Below, piece after piece: positions 1-7,995 of a stretch of 64,000 nucleotides of DNA. Both the position numbers and the translations under genes were made by a program. Source of the DNA: Acidobacteriota bacterium (GTDB taxonomy: Bacteria > Acidobacteriota > Terriglobia > Acidiferrales > UBA7541); assembly GCA_013289715.1 (NCBI GenBank), contig JABCZJ010000003.1:124001-188000 (forward strand), given 5' to 3'. Numbering within the stretch: position 1 is the first letter of the stretch; every line of letters begins with the position of its first letter. The notes beneath the pieces were generated by a model. It was not told the origin of the DNA. It saw nothing but the letters and a program-made list of their open reading frames with translations, and did not search any database.

Positions 1-28
1 TCCACGTCAGTTGCTTGCGTTGCGCCAT
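1..28 (-). CDS. MCE/MlaD-family protein, N-terminal fragment cut by the window edge
   Basis: Only the first nine residues (MAQRKQLTW) are inside the window. The ATG is preceded on the minus strand by a strong GAGGAG ribosome site, and the codon lies 35 bases after the stop of the MlaF-like ATPase gene, so it should be the next gene of the same operon. In Mla/Ttg2-type operons the gene after the permease and ATPase usually encodes the periplasmic MCE-domain subunit that binds lipid between the membranes. The identification rests on operon position and the short N-terminus, not on a visible MCE domain. Confidence 0.55.
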
Positions 29-62
29 GCCCTTGCCTCCTCACTGAATGCGGATAACGGTC

Positions 63-1004
63 TCATTCCGCCGAAGCCAGAAATTTTTTCAGATACTCAT
101 CTTTTGTGCCCAGCAATTCGTCCGCTGGCGCCTCAAAATAAATTTTGCCGTCGCGAAGTACGAGCACATTGGTCGGCTGCGTCGGGTTGCGTTCTCTCCC
201 GCCGTCCGCTGCTTCCTCGCGTTCGGCCAGCGATTGCGCCAATCCGGACTTGCCGTTGCCGGCGAGCGCCACCACGTGCCCGCTCGCCTTATCGAAACGA
301 AAATTCGCCAACCCGAAAGCATCCTGCACCCGATGCGTCGCCAGCAGCGCGGTCACGTCCTGCAAATCCCGCCCACGCAAAATTAAAGTGATGATCGTCT
401 GCGAAGTCACCGGATCCAACCCCGCTGTCGGCGAATCGTACAGCACCACCGGCGGACGATCTACCAACGCGCGCGCGATCGAAACGCGCCGGCGCATTCC
501 GCCGGAAAGGTCCGCCGGAAATTTCTCCAACGCGTGCTCCATCTCAACGAAGCGCAGCGCCTCTCGCACTCGTTCCTCAATTTCCGTTTCGTCCATCGCT
601 TCCTCGCGCAGACGAAACGACACATTGTCGGAGACAGTCATGGAATCAAAAAGCGCGCCTTCCTGGAACACAAAACCAATCGACCGTCGAAAATGCAGCA
701 GTTCCTTCTCCGGCATTTCGCTGACGTCGTGTCCCATCACCAACACGCGCCCGGAGTCGGGTTGAATCAAGCCTGCCGCCAGCTTCATGATCAGCGTTTT
801 GCCCGTGCCGGTTTCGCCCAGCAAGACTTTGGTCTCACCGTGCGCCACGTCAAAAGAAATGCCTTGCAGAACTTCGCGGTCTTCGAAACCTACGTGGACA
901 TCGTGGAGGGAGATGAGCGCCTCCCCCGGCACGCTCTGTATTTCATGGCGCGACGTGTTCGCAACATTACGGGAGGAATCGAGCGGCGGAACGTCGCGCG
1001 TCAT
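63..1004 (-). CDS. Mla-type lipid transport ABC ATPase (MlaF-like)
   Basis: ATP-binding subunit of an Mla/Ttg2-like ABC transporter that moves phospholipid between the two membranes, working at the inner face of the inner membrane with the MlaE-type permease encoded just upstream (77-base gap). The 313-residue protein shows Walker A GETGTGKT at about 63-70, the signature LSGGM at 166-170, Walker B ending VVLYD at about 186-190, a D-loop (GLDP) and the H-loop His in LATHR near 224. Two things are odd: the residue after the Walker B Asp is Ser191 where Glu is normally the catalytic base, and about 40 extra residues (236-277) sit between the H-loop and the last strand (LVLRDGKIYF). The first 30 residues are poorly conserved-looking, so the true start may lie further in. 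Confidence 0.9.
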   Translation of the reverse strand: MTRDVPPLDSSRNVANTSRHEIQSVPGEALISLHDVHVGFEDREVLQGISFDVAHGETKVLLGETGTGKTLIMKLAAGLIQPDSGRVLVMGHDVSEMPEKELLHFRRSIGFVFQEGALFDSMTVSDNVSFRLREEAMDETEIEERVREALRFVEMEHALEKFPADLSGGMRRRVSIARALVDRPPVVLYDSPTAGLDPVTSQTIITLILRGRDLQDVTALLATHRVQDAFGLANFRFDKASGHVVALAGNGKSGLAQSLAEREEAADGGRERNPTQPTNVLVLRDGKIYFEAPADELLGTKDEYLKKFLASAE

Positions 1005-1080
1005 GCGTCCGATTATAGATGGAAATCCGCGGAATCAAGCGGAGAGTTCGGTGCAAATCCGCGCACCTGACGCGCCGGCA

Positions 1081-1881
1081 CTATTGGAACAGATACAGCA
1101 ACAATCTCGACAGGAAGAAATCCGCCACGAGCGCACAGACGGAGGAAATAACCACCGCCGTCGTAGTAGCGCGCCCAACACCTTGCGTTCCGCCGCGCAC
1201 GCGCAATCCGCAATAACATCCCACGGTCGCGATGATCAGACCGAACACCACGGGCTTGGTGAGGCCCTGCACCACGTCGCCAATGTCCAGCGAATTGATC
1301 GCGCGTGTCCAGAACTGCACCGCTCCGAGCCGCAACGTGCTGTAGGCGACCAAAAATCCGCCGCATAAGCCTACAAAGTCAAACACCACGGTAAGCAGCG
1401 GAACCATCAGCACCGTGGCAATCACCCGCGGCATCATGAGCTTGCGTATGGGGTCAGTGCCCAGCGCGCGCATCGCGTCCACCTGCTCGGTTACCACCAT
1501 CGAACCGAGCTCCGACGCCATCCCCGACGCATTGCGCCCCGATACCAGCAGCGCCGTCACCGCCGGGCCCAGTTCGCGCACCAGCGCCAGCGATACAGCA
1601 TCTCCAGTCAACGCGGTTTCCCCAAAGCGCTGGAATTGCGCAGCCGTCTGCAGCACCAGCACGCCGCCGATCGAAAGTCCGGCCACGATAATAATGGGCA
1701 GGGAGCCTACTCCGACGATGTCCATCTGCTCCAACGTGTCGAGCCAGTAGTACGGCGGTGAGAACATGCACCGCATCGCCTGCACCGTCAGCAGCGTGTA
1801 ATCCTGGACAGCCGCGACCTGGCGTTTCAATACGTCGCCGAGAACCGCAGTGAGCGATGAGGTGGCGCTGGCTTCGGGCAT
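1081..1881 (-). CDS. Mla-type lipid transport permease (MlaE-like)
   Basis: Inner-membrane permease of the same Mla-like lipid transporter. The 266-residue protein is hydrophobic with about five membrane segments. It carries the family hallmarks: a central LALVRELGPAVTALLVSGR stretch, the following ASELGSM, and EQVDAMRALGTDP, which forms the coupling region to the ATPase. The reading frame is open to 2064, but the upstream 61 codons do not resemble the family and the ATG at 1881 gives a normal-length protein (MPEASATSS). It is first in a minus-strand operon with the MlaF-like gene and an MCE gene, and is divergent from aroC. Confidence 0.9.
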   Translation of the reverse strand: MPEASATSSLTAVLGDVLKRQVAAVQDYTLLTVQAMRCMFSPPYYWLDTLEQMDIVGVGSLPIIIVAGLSIGGVLVLQTAAQFQRFGETALTGDAVSLALVRELGPAVTALLVSGRNASGMASELGSMVVTEQVDAMRALGTDPIRKLMMPRVIATVLMVPLLTVVFDFVGLCGGFLVAYSTLRLGAVQFWTRAINSLDIGDVVQGLTKPVVFGLIIATVGCYCGLRVRGGTQGVGRATTTAVVISSVCALVADFFLSRLLLYLFQ

Positions 1882-2081
1882 GTTGGGCGACGCGTGGCGG
1901 GCGGAATGCGCCGCTTGCGCCGAGTCCACGAAAGCGTAACGGCTGATCCGCGCCGCGTCAAGCAAACATCCACGGAAGATTTTTGGCGCGAGCGCTGTCC
2001 CAATTCGCAACGTTCCCAAACGGAATCGTGACGCGTCACTCTTCCCCACATCCGAATCCAGCACACGTGCAGGCGCGCGGC

Positions 2082-2110
2082 TTTACGCAAGTGGAAGCGT
2101 CCGGTAGAAT
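2082..2110 (+). promoter_or_regulatory. Candidate sigma70-type promoter for aroC
   Basis: A TTTACG hexamer (2082-2087) and a TAGAAT hexamer (2105-2110) are separated by exactly 17 bases. Transcription would start near 2117, about 30 bases before the aroC ATG. The assignment is by consensus match only. A similar TAGAAT lies just before rpe and, on the minus strand, before preT. Confidence 0.5.
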
Positions 2111-2146
2111 CTGTCATTCGTGCCTGCACGCGAGGTCCGACCAAAC

Positions 2147-3343
2147 ATGCTCCGCTTTGTCACAGCCGGTGAATCTCACGGACAGGCCTTGATTGCCTGG
2201 ATCTCCGGGCTCCCTGCAGGCGTGCCCGTCGACCTGGAATTGATTCAACATGAACTCCACCGCCGCCAGCTGGGTTACGGCCGCGGTGGACGTCAGCGCA
2301 TCGAAAAAGATACCGCGGACATTCTAGCCGGCGTGCGCCACGGAAAAACGATCGGCGCGCCCATCGCCGTCCGGATCGAAAACCGCGATTGGAAAAATTG
2401 GGAGAAGACGCTCCCAGTGGAAGACGTCGAAGACAGCGATGGCGCCGACTCGAGCGACCCCAAAAGCGCGCAACGCCAACTCACAGCCCCACGCCCCGGT
2501 CACGCAGACCTCGCCGGCGCACTGAAATTTAATTTCCACGATGCACGCTACGTGCTGGAGCGCGCCTCAGCCCGCGAAACCGCCGCCCGCGTCGCCGCCG
2601 GCGCTTTCGCAAAATTATTACTACGCGAATTCGGCGCCGAAGTGCTCAGCCACACCATCGCGGTCGGCCACATACACCTGGAACGCACCGCCACCTGGGG
2701 AGAGATCGCCGCAGTATGCGAAAATCTGGAATCGCCGCTGCGCTGCGTGGATCTGGCAACCGAATCCCGGATGGTCGCCGAAGTGGACCACGTCCTGCGC
2801 GCCGGAGATTCGGTAGGCGGCGTCTTTGAAGTAGTCGCGCGCGGAATTCCGCCGGGCTTGGGCAGTCACGCGCAGTGGGATGAAAAACTCGACGCGCGCA
2901 TCGCCCGCGCCGTGATGTCCATCCAAGCCGTGAAAGCTGTCGAATTCGGCACGGGCGTTGTGAATGCCGCGAGCTACGGCTCGGAAGTGCAGGACGAGAT
3001 CCGCTACGACGCTAGGAAAAAACGCTTCCAGCGCTCGTCCAATCGCGCCGGCGGCCTGGAAGGTGGCATCACCAACGGCAGCGAAGTAGTCGTGCGCGGC
3101 TACTTGAAACCAATCTCCACGCTGCGCCGCCCGCTATTGACCGCGGATCTGAAAACCAAAGAAGCGGTGAAAGCTGCGTACGAACGCTCGGACGTCTGCG
3201 TAGTCCCAGCTGGAGGCGTAGCAGGCGAAGCCATGGTCGCCGTAGAACTAGCCGGCGCATTCCTGGAAAAATTCGGCGGCGATTCGATCGGCGAAACCCA
3301 CCGCAATTTCGACGGCTATCACAAGCAGCTCGACGAATTTTAA
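2147..3343 (+). CDS. aroC: Chorismate synthase
   Basis: Last step of the shikimate pathway: converts 5-enolpyruvylshikimate-3-phosphate to chorismate with reduced FMN, in the cytoplasm. The protein is 398 residues, the usual long bacterial form. Visible signatures are GESHGQAL at the N-terminus, GRGGRQRIEKD, the RASARETAARVAAGA segment in the middle and RSSNRAGGLEGGITNG near two thirds. A GTG at 2120 is also in frame, but the ATG at 2147 begins MLRFVTAGESHG, which matches the family start and sits behind a good promoter. It opens a plus-strand run with def, fmt and rsmB, though the 25-base gap to def does not prove co-transcription. Confidence 0.97.
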   Translation: MLRFVTAGESHGQALIAWISGLPAGVPVDLELIQHELHRRQLGYGRGGRQRIEKDTADILAGVRHGKTIGAPIAVRIENRDWKNWEKTLPVEDVEDSDGADSSDPKSAQRQLTAPRPGHADLAGALKFNFHDARYVLERASARETAARVAAGAFAKLLLREFGAEVLSHTIAVGHIHLERTATWGEIAAVCENLESPLRCVDLATESRMVAEVDHVLRAGDSVGGVFEVVARGIPPGLGSHAQWDEKLDARIARAVMSIQAVKAVEFGTGVVNAASYGSEVQDEIRYDARKKRFQRSSNRAGGLEGGITNGSEVVVRGYLKPISTLRRPLLTADLKTKEAVKAAYERSDVCVVPAGGVAGEAMVAVELAGAFLEKFGGDSIGETHRNFDGYHKQLDEF

Positions 3344-3368
3344 CGCTGCGTATAGGAACTGATCGACG

Positions 3369-3878
3369 ATGATTCATCCCATTGTGAAATACGGCGACCC
3401 GGTCCTGGAAACTCCCGGCAAGCGCGTAGAAAAATTCGACGAGGACATCCAAAAACTCGTCGCTGACATGTTCGAATCCATGTACGCCGCAGCCGGCATC
3501 GGCCTCGCCGCGCCGCAAATTGGCGTGGGCTTGCGCCTGACCGTAATTGACGTCTCCAACGGAAAAGTCCCCGAAGCGAAAATGGTCCTCGCCAATCCCG
3601 AAATTATTTACGCCGAAGGCCAGCAGCGCGAAGAGGAAGGCTGCCTTTCGCTCCCCGGCTTCCGCGGCTATGTCGAACGCCCGCAGTACGTCACCGTCCG
3701 CGCGCAGGATGCGACCGGCGCTCCCTTCGAACGCCGCGGCGAAGGCCTCCTCGCCCGCGCGTTCTGCCACGAGATTGACCACCTCAACGGCGTGCTCTTC
3801 ATCACGCACCTCAGCATGCTCAAGCGCGACCTCATCAAACGCAAAATCCGCAAGCTGAAAAAAGCCGGCGAGTGGTAG
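3369..3878 (+). CDS. def: Peptide deformylase
   Basis: Removes the N-formyl group from new proteins at the ribosome exit; a metal-dependent enzyme. The 169-residue protein has all three family motifs: GIGLAAPQIG (43-52), EGCLSLP with metal ligand Cys92, and HEIDH with ligands His134 and His138 and catalytic Glu135. The C-terminus is short and basic (KRKIRKLKKAGEW). The stop is only 7 bases from the fmt start, so def and fmt are very likely one transcript. That pairs the enzyme that adds the formyl group to initiator tRNA with the one that removes it from the finished chain. Confidence 0.97.
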   Translation: MIHPIVKYGDPVLETPGKRVEKFDEDIQKLVADMFESMYAAAGIGLAAPQIGVGLRLTVIDVSNGKVPEAKMVLANPEIIYAEGQQREEEGCLSLPGFRGYVERPQYVTVRAQDATGAPFERRGEGLLARAFCHEIDHLNGVLFITHLSMLKRDLIKRKIRKLKKAGEW

Positions 3879-3885
3879 GACGCTC

Positions 3886-4950
3886 GTGCCGCCGCTGACA
3901 ATTATTTTTTGCGGTACACCGTCGTTTGCCCTACCCACGCTGCGCGAATTGCTGTCGCATCCCGAGTTCGCAATCGCAGGCGTCGTCACGCAGCCCGACC
4001 GTCCGCGCGGCCGCGGCCAGGAAATTTCCACCTCGCCAATAAAAGATGCCGCCATCTCAGCTGGAATTCCCGTGTACCAACCGCAGAAAATCCGCGCCGA
4101 AGAATCCTACGAATATTTTCGTGGCGCCCAGCCTGACGTAGTAGTAATCATCGCCTACGGCCAAATTATTCCCGCGCGCCTCATCGCAATCCCGCGCCTC
4201 GGATGGATCAACCTGCACGGCTCTCTGCTGCCAAAATATCGCGGCGCCGCCCCGATTCACTGGGCGATCGCCAGCGGTGAGACGCGCACCGGCCTGACCA
4301 CCATGCAGATTGACGCGGGTCTGGACACAGGCCCCACTCTGCTGAGGCGCGAAACCGAAATCGCGCCCGACGAAACCGCGCCGCAACTCTACGCCCGGCT
4401 GGCCGACGCTGGCGCGCCCCTGATGATCGAAACGCTGCGCGGCCTCGACCGCAGAACAATCACGCCAGCGCCGCAGGATAATTCGCAAGCGTCTCTCGCC
4501 CCACCCCTGAAAAAAGAAGACGGCAAAATCGACTGGCAGCTCCCTGCGCAGAATATTTACAACCGCATGCGCGGCTTCCAGCCATGGCCAGGCGCCTTCA
4601 CGCAGTTCCGCGGAAAACAATGCGCAATATGGGGCAAGCCCGCCCCGGATCCGTCACTCGCAGCCGGTCCCATTTTGGGCGCAGGTCTCACCCGTTCCAC
4701 TGCGGATCAATCGGTCGCAACCGGAGCGACCATAGGGGCGGGTCTAAGTCCCGCCCCTACAATCGCACCTCCGGCCGCTCGGGAACTACCCGGAACAATA
4801 CGCGTAGGCGGCGGTCAAGTAGAAGTAGCCTGCGGAGAACCAACCGCACTGCGCCTGGAATTCGTACAACTCGAAGGCCGGAAGCGCATCGCAGCGCGCG
4901 AATTCGCGAATGGCGCGCGCCTGCTGCCCGGTGAACGATTCGGATCGTGA
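3886..4950 (+). CDS. fmt: Methionyl-tRNA formyltransferase with an internal insert
   Basis: Formylates Met-tRNA(fMet) using 10-formyl-tetrahydrofolate. The 354-residue protein is about 40 longer than the usual 310-315. The N-terminal catalytic domain shows the folate-enzyme signature NLHGSLLPKYRGAAP with catalytic Asn109, His111 and Asp147. The C-terminal tRNA-binding OB domain resumes at about residue 300 (GTIRVGGG). Between them, residues about 250-300 are low-complexity Ala/Gly/Pro/Thr, and the DNA there contains a perfect 10-base palindrome like the intergenic repeats of this genome. GTG start; the last bases overlap rsmB (GTGA). Confidence 0.95.
   Translation: MPPLTIIFCGTPSFALPTLRELLSHPEFAIAGVVTQPDRPRGRGQEISTSPIKDAAISAGIPVYQPQKIRAEESYEYFRGAQPDVVVIIAYGQIIPARLIAIPRLGWINLHGSLLPKYRGAAPIHWAIASGETRTGLTTMQIDAGLDTGPTLLRRETEIAPDETAPQLYARLADAGAPLMIETLRGLDRRTITPAPQDNSQASLAPPLKKEDGKIDWQLPAQNIYNRMRGFQPWPGAFTQFRGKQCAIWGKPAPDPSLAAGPILGAGLTRSTADQSVATGATIGAGLSPAPTIAPPAARELPGTIRVGGGQVEVACGEPTALRLEFVQLEGRKRIAAREFANGARLLPGERFGS
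4733..4759. repeat. Palindromic repeat inside the fmt coding sequence
   Basis: The arms TAGGGGCGGG (4733-4742) and CCCGCCCCTA (4750-4759) are perfect inverted copies around a 7-base loop, followed by CAAT. A second smaller inverted pair (GGTCGC / GCGACC) lies just upstream at about 4711-4730. The loop and stem type resemble the intergenic copy at 20791-20817. It falls in the linker between the two Fmt domains and keeps the reading frame open. Confidence 0.75.
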
Positions 4951-6314
4951 TTAGTCCCGCCAGAAAAATCGCCTACGAAGTGTTGCGCCGCGTCGAAGCC
5001 GAAGGCGCATACGCCAGCGACTTGCTGCACACGGAACTCGGCGCGGGCGTGAAAGCGGCAGATGCCGGCCTCGCAACTGAATTGGTGATGGGCGTGCTGC
5101 GCCGGCGCAAGTTGCTGGATTTTCTGCTCGAGCGCCAATTGAAGAAGCCAGTGGCCCGACTGGATCTGCCGGTGGCTCTGGCGCTGCGCATCGGCCTGTA
5201 TCAACTGCGATTCTCGGAGCGCATTCCCGCGCGCGCCGCTGTGAACGAATCGGTGGAACTAGTGAAGAGCGCGCACAAAACTTCCGCAGCGACATTGGTA
5301 AACGCGGTGCTGCGTCGCGCGGCGAACGAAGCGCGAATGCCCGCCGAACAATTCGTCGCGCAGCATGCCCCCCAAGCCGAGCGTCTGGCCATTTTGCACT
5401 CACATCCCACTTGGATGGTTGAGCGCTGGCTCGCGCGATTGGGCGAGCAGCAAACGGTCGCGCTACTGGAAGCGAACAATCGCGCGCCGCGTCTATCTTG
5501 CGCATTGCACGACGTAAAGCAACGCGAAGAAATCTTCGCCGCGTTACAACGCACCGGCCTGCGCATCGAACCCGGAAATATTCTGCAATCCGCCTTCGCC
5601 GTCAGCGGCGGCAGCCCCACGCGCACCGAATCCTTCCGCAGCGGCGCAATCTCCATTCAAGACGAAGCTTCGCAAACGATCCCGCTGCTGCTCGACGTGC
5701 AAGCGAACGACCGCGTGCTGGATCTGTGCGCCGCGCCAGGAGGAAAAACGTCCCCGCTCGTCCGAGCCGCCGGCCCCAGCGGAATCGTCGTCGCCGCAGA
5801 CCGGCACGCGCATCGCCTGCGCGCCATGCGCGAACAATTCAAGCGGCTGGTACTGACACAAGTGCGTCTCGTAGAGCTGGACGCAGCAAGCCCGCTGCCA
5901 TTCGGCGCGTTCTTCAATCGCATTCTCGTCGATGCGCCCTGCTCCGGCACGGGCACCCTAGCCCGCCATCCCGAAATTCGTTGGCGCCTGCGGCCGGAAC
6001 AACTGCAGGAACTTCATGCGCTACAAACTGCGCTGCTGAAATCGGCGCTCGAGCGGCTCGCACCTGGAGGCCGCCTGGTTTATTCCACGTGCTCGATGGA
6101 GCCGGAAGAAAATGAACAGGTCGTTGCAGAGGCGTTGCGCGGCGCCAGCGGGCTCCGCCGGCTCGCGGCAAGCGAGTCCGCGCAAGCCCTAAGAGATAAA
6201 CTCCTCCCAGTTGGCGAAAGCGCAACCCTATTCGACCGCGACGGATTCTTTCGCAGCACGCCCGGCGCGCTCGAAACAGACGGTTTCTTCGCAGCAGTCA
6301 TCAGCAGAACGTAG
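4947..6314 (+). CDS. rsmB: 16S rRNA (cytosine-967-C5)-methyltransferase
   Basis: Methylates cytosine 967 of 16S rRNA using S-adenosylmethionine. The 455-residue protein has an N-terminal NusB-like RNA-binding domain (about 1-150) and a C-terminal methyltransferase domain. The latter shows the SAM-binding LDLCAAPGGKTS, DAPCSGTGTLARHPEIRW with the motif IV Cys (near residue 331) and YSTCSMEPEENE with the nucleophile Cys (near residue 380). GTG start overlapping the fmt stop by four bases, so translation is probably coupled. The def-fmt-rsmB order is common in bacteria. Confidence 0.95.
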   Translation: MISPARKIAYEVLRRVEAEGAYASDLLHTELGAGVKAADAGLATELVMGVLRRRKLLDFLLERQLKKPVARLDLPVALALRIGLYQLRFSERIPARAAVNESVELVKSAHKTSAATLVNAVLRRAANEARMPAEQFVAQHAPQAERLAILHSHPTWMVERWLARLGEQQTVALLEANNRAPRLSCALHDVKQREEIFAALQRTGLRIEPGNILQSAFAVSGGSPTRTESFRSGAISIQDEASQTIPLLLDVQANDRVLDLCAAPGGKTSPLVRAAGPSGIVVAADRHAHRLRAMREQFKRLVLTQVRLVELDAASPLPFGAFFNRILVDAPCSGTGTLARHPEIRWRLRPEQLQELHALQTALLKSALERLAPGGRLVYSTCSMEPEENEQVVAEALRGASGLRRLAASESAQALRDKLLPVGESATLFDRDGFFRSTPGALETDGFFAAVISRT

Positions 6315-6439
6315 CACCGCCAAGCCAGCGGCGTTAACCGCGAGAGCGCGCGAGCCATCCGCAAGGAACTTTCGCCGCAGCCAGTCATGTTAGGCTCTTG
6401 ATGCGCAGGCCACAGCAAAATAAAGGTTGAGGCAAACAG

Positions 6440-7165
6440 ATGACGTTTCGCGAACGCCTGGAATGGATTTTCCGCATGGCGCTGCTCGTCTTCATCCTAA
6501 TGTCCGTCGCGTTTCTCAGCGCGCTCATGGCGATGCGCTTTGCGATTCAAGGCCGCGAAGTGGCCATGCCGGACGTGGTCGGAAAGAAAGCGGTGGAAGC
6601 GCAGCAAATTATGCAAGGCCGCGGCGTAGCGTTCAAAGTCGAAGACCGCATGTTCAGTCCCCTGCCCGTGGATACTGTCGTGCGTCAGACTCCTCCCCCG
6701 GGAATGAAAGTGAAAATCGGTCAATACGCGCACGTCGTGATCAGCCTCGGCCCCAAGCAAGCCACCATACCGATTCTCACCGATCACAGCATCCGCGCCG
6801 CGCGCATCGAACTGCTGCGTTCCGGCATGCAAGTCGGCGAAATTTCCCAGGTTTACGTCCCAGGAACTGATTCGGACGCCGTGCTGCAACAGGATCCCGC
6901 GCCCGGGACCTCCGACGTCACCAGCCCGCACGTCGATCTGCTGGTTTCGCTCGGCGCGCGCCCCGCCGCATACGTGATGCCGGAGCTGGTCGGCTACTCA
7001 CTCGCCGAAGCAGAATCGAAATTCGCAGGCACCGGCCTGAAAGTAGCGAAGCTGACGTTCGCCCCCGTCCCCGGCGGCCTGCACGGCACGGTCATCGGCC
7101 AAACTCCCTCCCGCGGCGCGCGCCTCGACGCCAGCACAACGATCGAATTGCAGCTCGCAGAGTAA
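6440..7165 (+). CDS. Membrane-anchored PASTA-domain protein
   Basis: The 241-residue protein has a short cytoplasmic N-terminus, one membrane segment (about residues 11-33) and three PASTA repeats of about 65-70 residues outside the membrane. The repeats start near AMPDVVGKKAVEAQ, TIPILTDHSIRAAR and VMPELVGYSLAEAE, with matching VVRQTPPPG, VLQQDPAPG and VIGQTPSRG turns. PASTA domains in penicillin-binding proteins and Ser/Thr kinases sense cell-wall fragments. Here there is no kinase or transpeptidase domain, so the role is unknown; a wall-binding or scaffolding job is an inference. It is separated from rsmB by 125 bases. Confidence 0.85.
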   Translation: MTFRERLEWIFRMALLVFILMSVAFLSALMAMRFAIQGREVAMPDVVGKKAVEAQQIMQGRGVAFKVEDRMFSPLPVDTVVRQTPPPGMKVKIGQYAHVVISLGPKQATIPILTDHSIRAARIELLRSGMQVGEISQVYVPGTDSDAVLQQDPAPGTSDVTSPHVDLLVSLGARPAAYVMPELVGYSLAEAESKFAGTGLKVAKLTFAPVPGGLHGTVIGQTPSRGARLDASTTIELQLAE

Positions 7166-7276
7166 GGCGACGCCTGCCAGAGCGCCGGAATGACACAGAA
7201 AGGACGAATCCACCGCATCAATCAGCCGCCAAACCCGCCAACAACGAATGGCCTGTGCTAGAATTTGCCTTCCATC

Positions 7277-7963
7277 ATGACCTACGCACGCATCGAAATT
7301 GCACCTTCCATCCTAGCCGCGAACTTCGCCAAACTGGGCGACGACGTCCGCATCGTCGCAGAAGCCGGCGCCGACATCATTCACGTGGACGTCATGGACG
7401 GCCACTTCGTCCCCAACATTTCCCTGGGAATTCCCGTGCTGGCCTCACTTCGCAAGGCAACCCATCTGCCCCTCGATGTGCATCTGATGATCGAGCAGCC
7501 CGAACTCTATATAGCGGACTTCATACGCGCAGGCGGCAACCGCATCCTGGTGCACCAGGAAGCTACAGTTCATCTGGACCGGGCCCTCGCAATGGTCCGC
7601 GAACTCGGTGCGGAAGCAGGCGCGGCCATCAATCCGGCGACGCCCGTAACGATGCTCAGCGAAGTGCTGGACAAGGTGGACACGGTGTTAGTGATGACCG
7701 TCAACCCAGGTTTTGGGGGTCAGAAATTCATCCCCAATACTTACGAGAAAATTCGCCAGCTGAATCAGATGCGGGCGCGTTATAATGCCAGCTTCCGGAT
7801 TGAAGTAGATGGCGGAGTTGATCTGGAAAACACGGCCGAGCTGGCGCAGGCCGGGGCGAACACGTTCGTAGCGGGGACATCGATTTTCCACACAGCCGAT
7901 CCAGCGGCTGCAACGCGCCAGTTAAAGAAGCTCGCGACCCAGGCTTTGAGCCAAAAGGCATAA
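7277..7963 (+). CDS. rpe: Ribulose-phosphate 3-epimerase
   Basis: Interconverts ribulose-5-phosphate and xylulose-5-phosphate in the pentose phosphate pathway. The 228-residue TIM barrel has the metal and catalytic signatures HVDVMDGHFVPN, LDVHLMIEQP, VMTVNPGFGGQKF and RIEVDGGVD. A TTG at 7265 is also in frame, but the ATG at 7277 matches the family start (APSILAANFAKLG follows). A TAGAAT hexamer at 7259-7264 is only 12 bases from the ATG, so if it is the -10 element the message has an almost absent leader. Confidence 0.96.
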   Translation: MTYARIEIAPSILAANFAKLGDDVRIVAEAGADIIHVDVMDGHFVPNISLGIPVLASLRKATHLPLDVHLMIEQPELYIADFIRAGGNRILVHQEATVHLDRALAMVRELGAEAGAAINPATPVTMLSEVLDKVDTVLVMTVNPGFGGQKFIPNTYEKIRQLNQMRARYNASFRIEVDGGVDLENTAELAQAGANTFVAGTSIFHTADPAAATRQLKKLATQALSQKA

Positions 7964-7995
7964 AAACCTTGCAAACGTCTGACTGGAATGATCCG

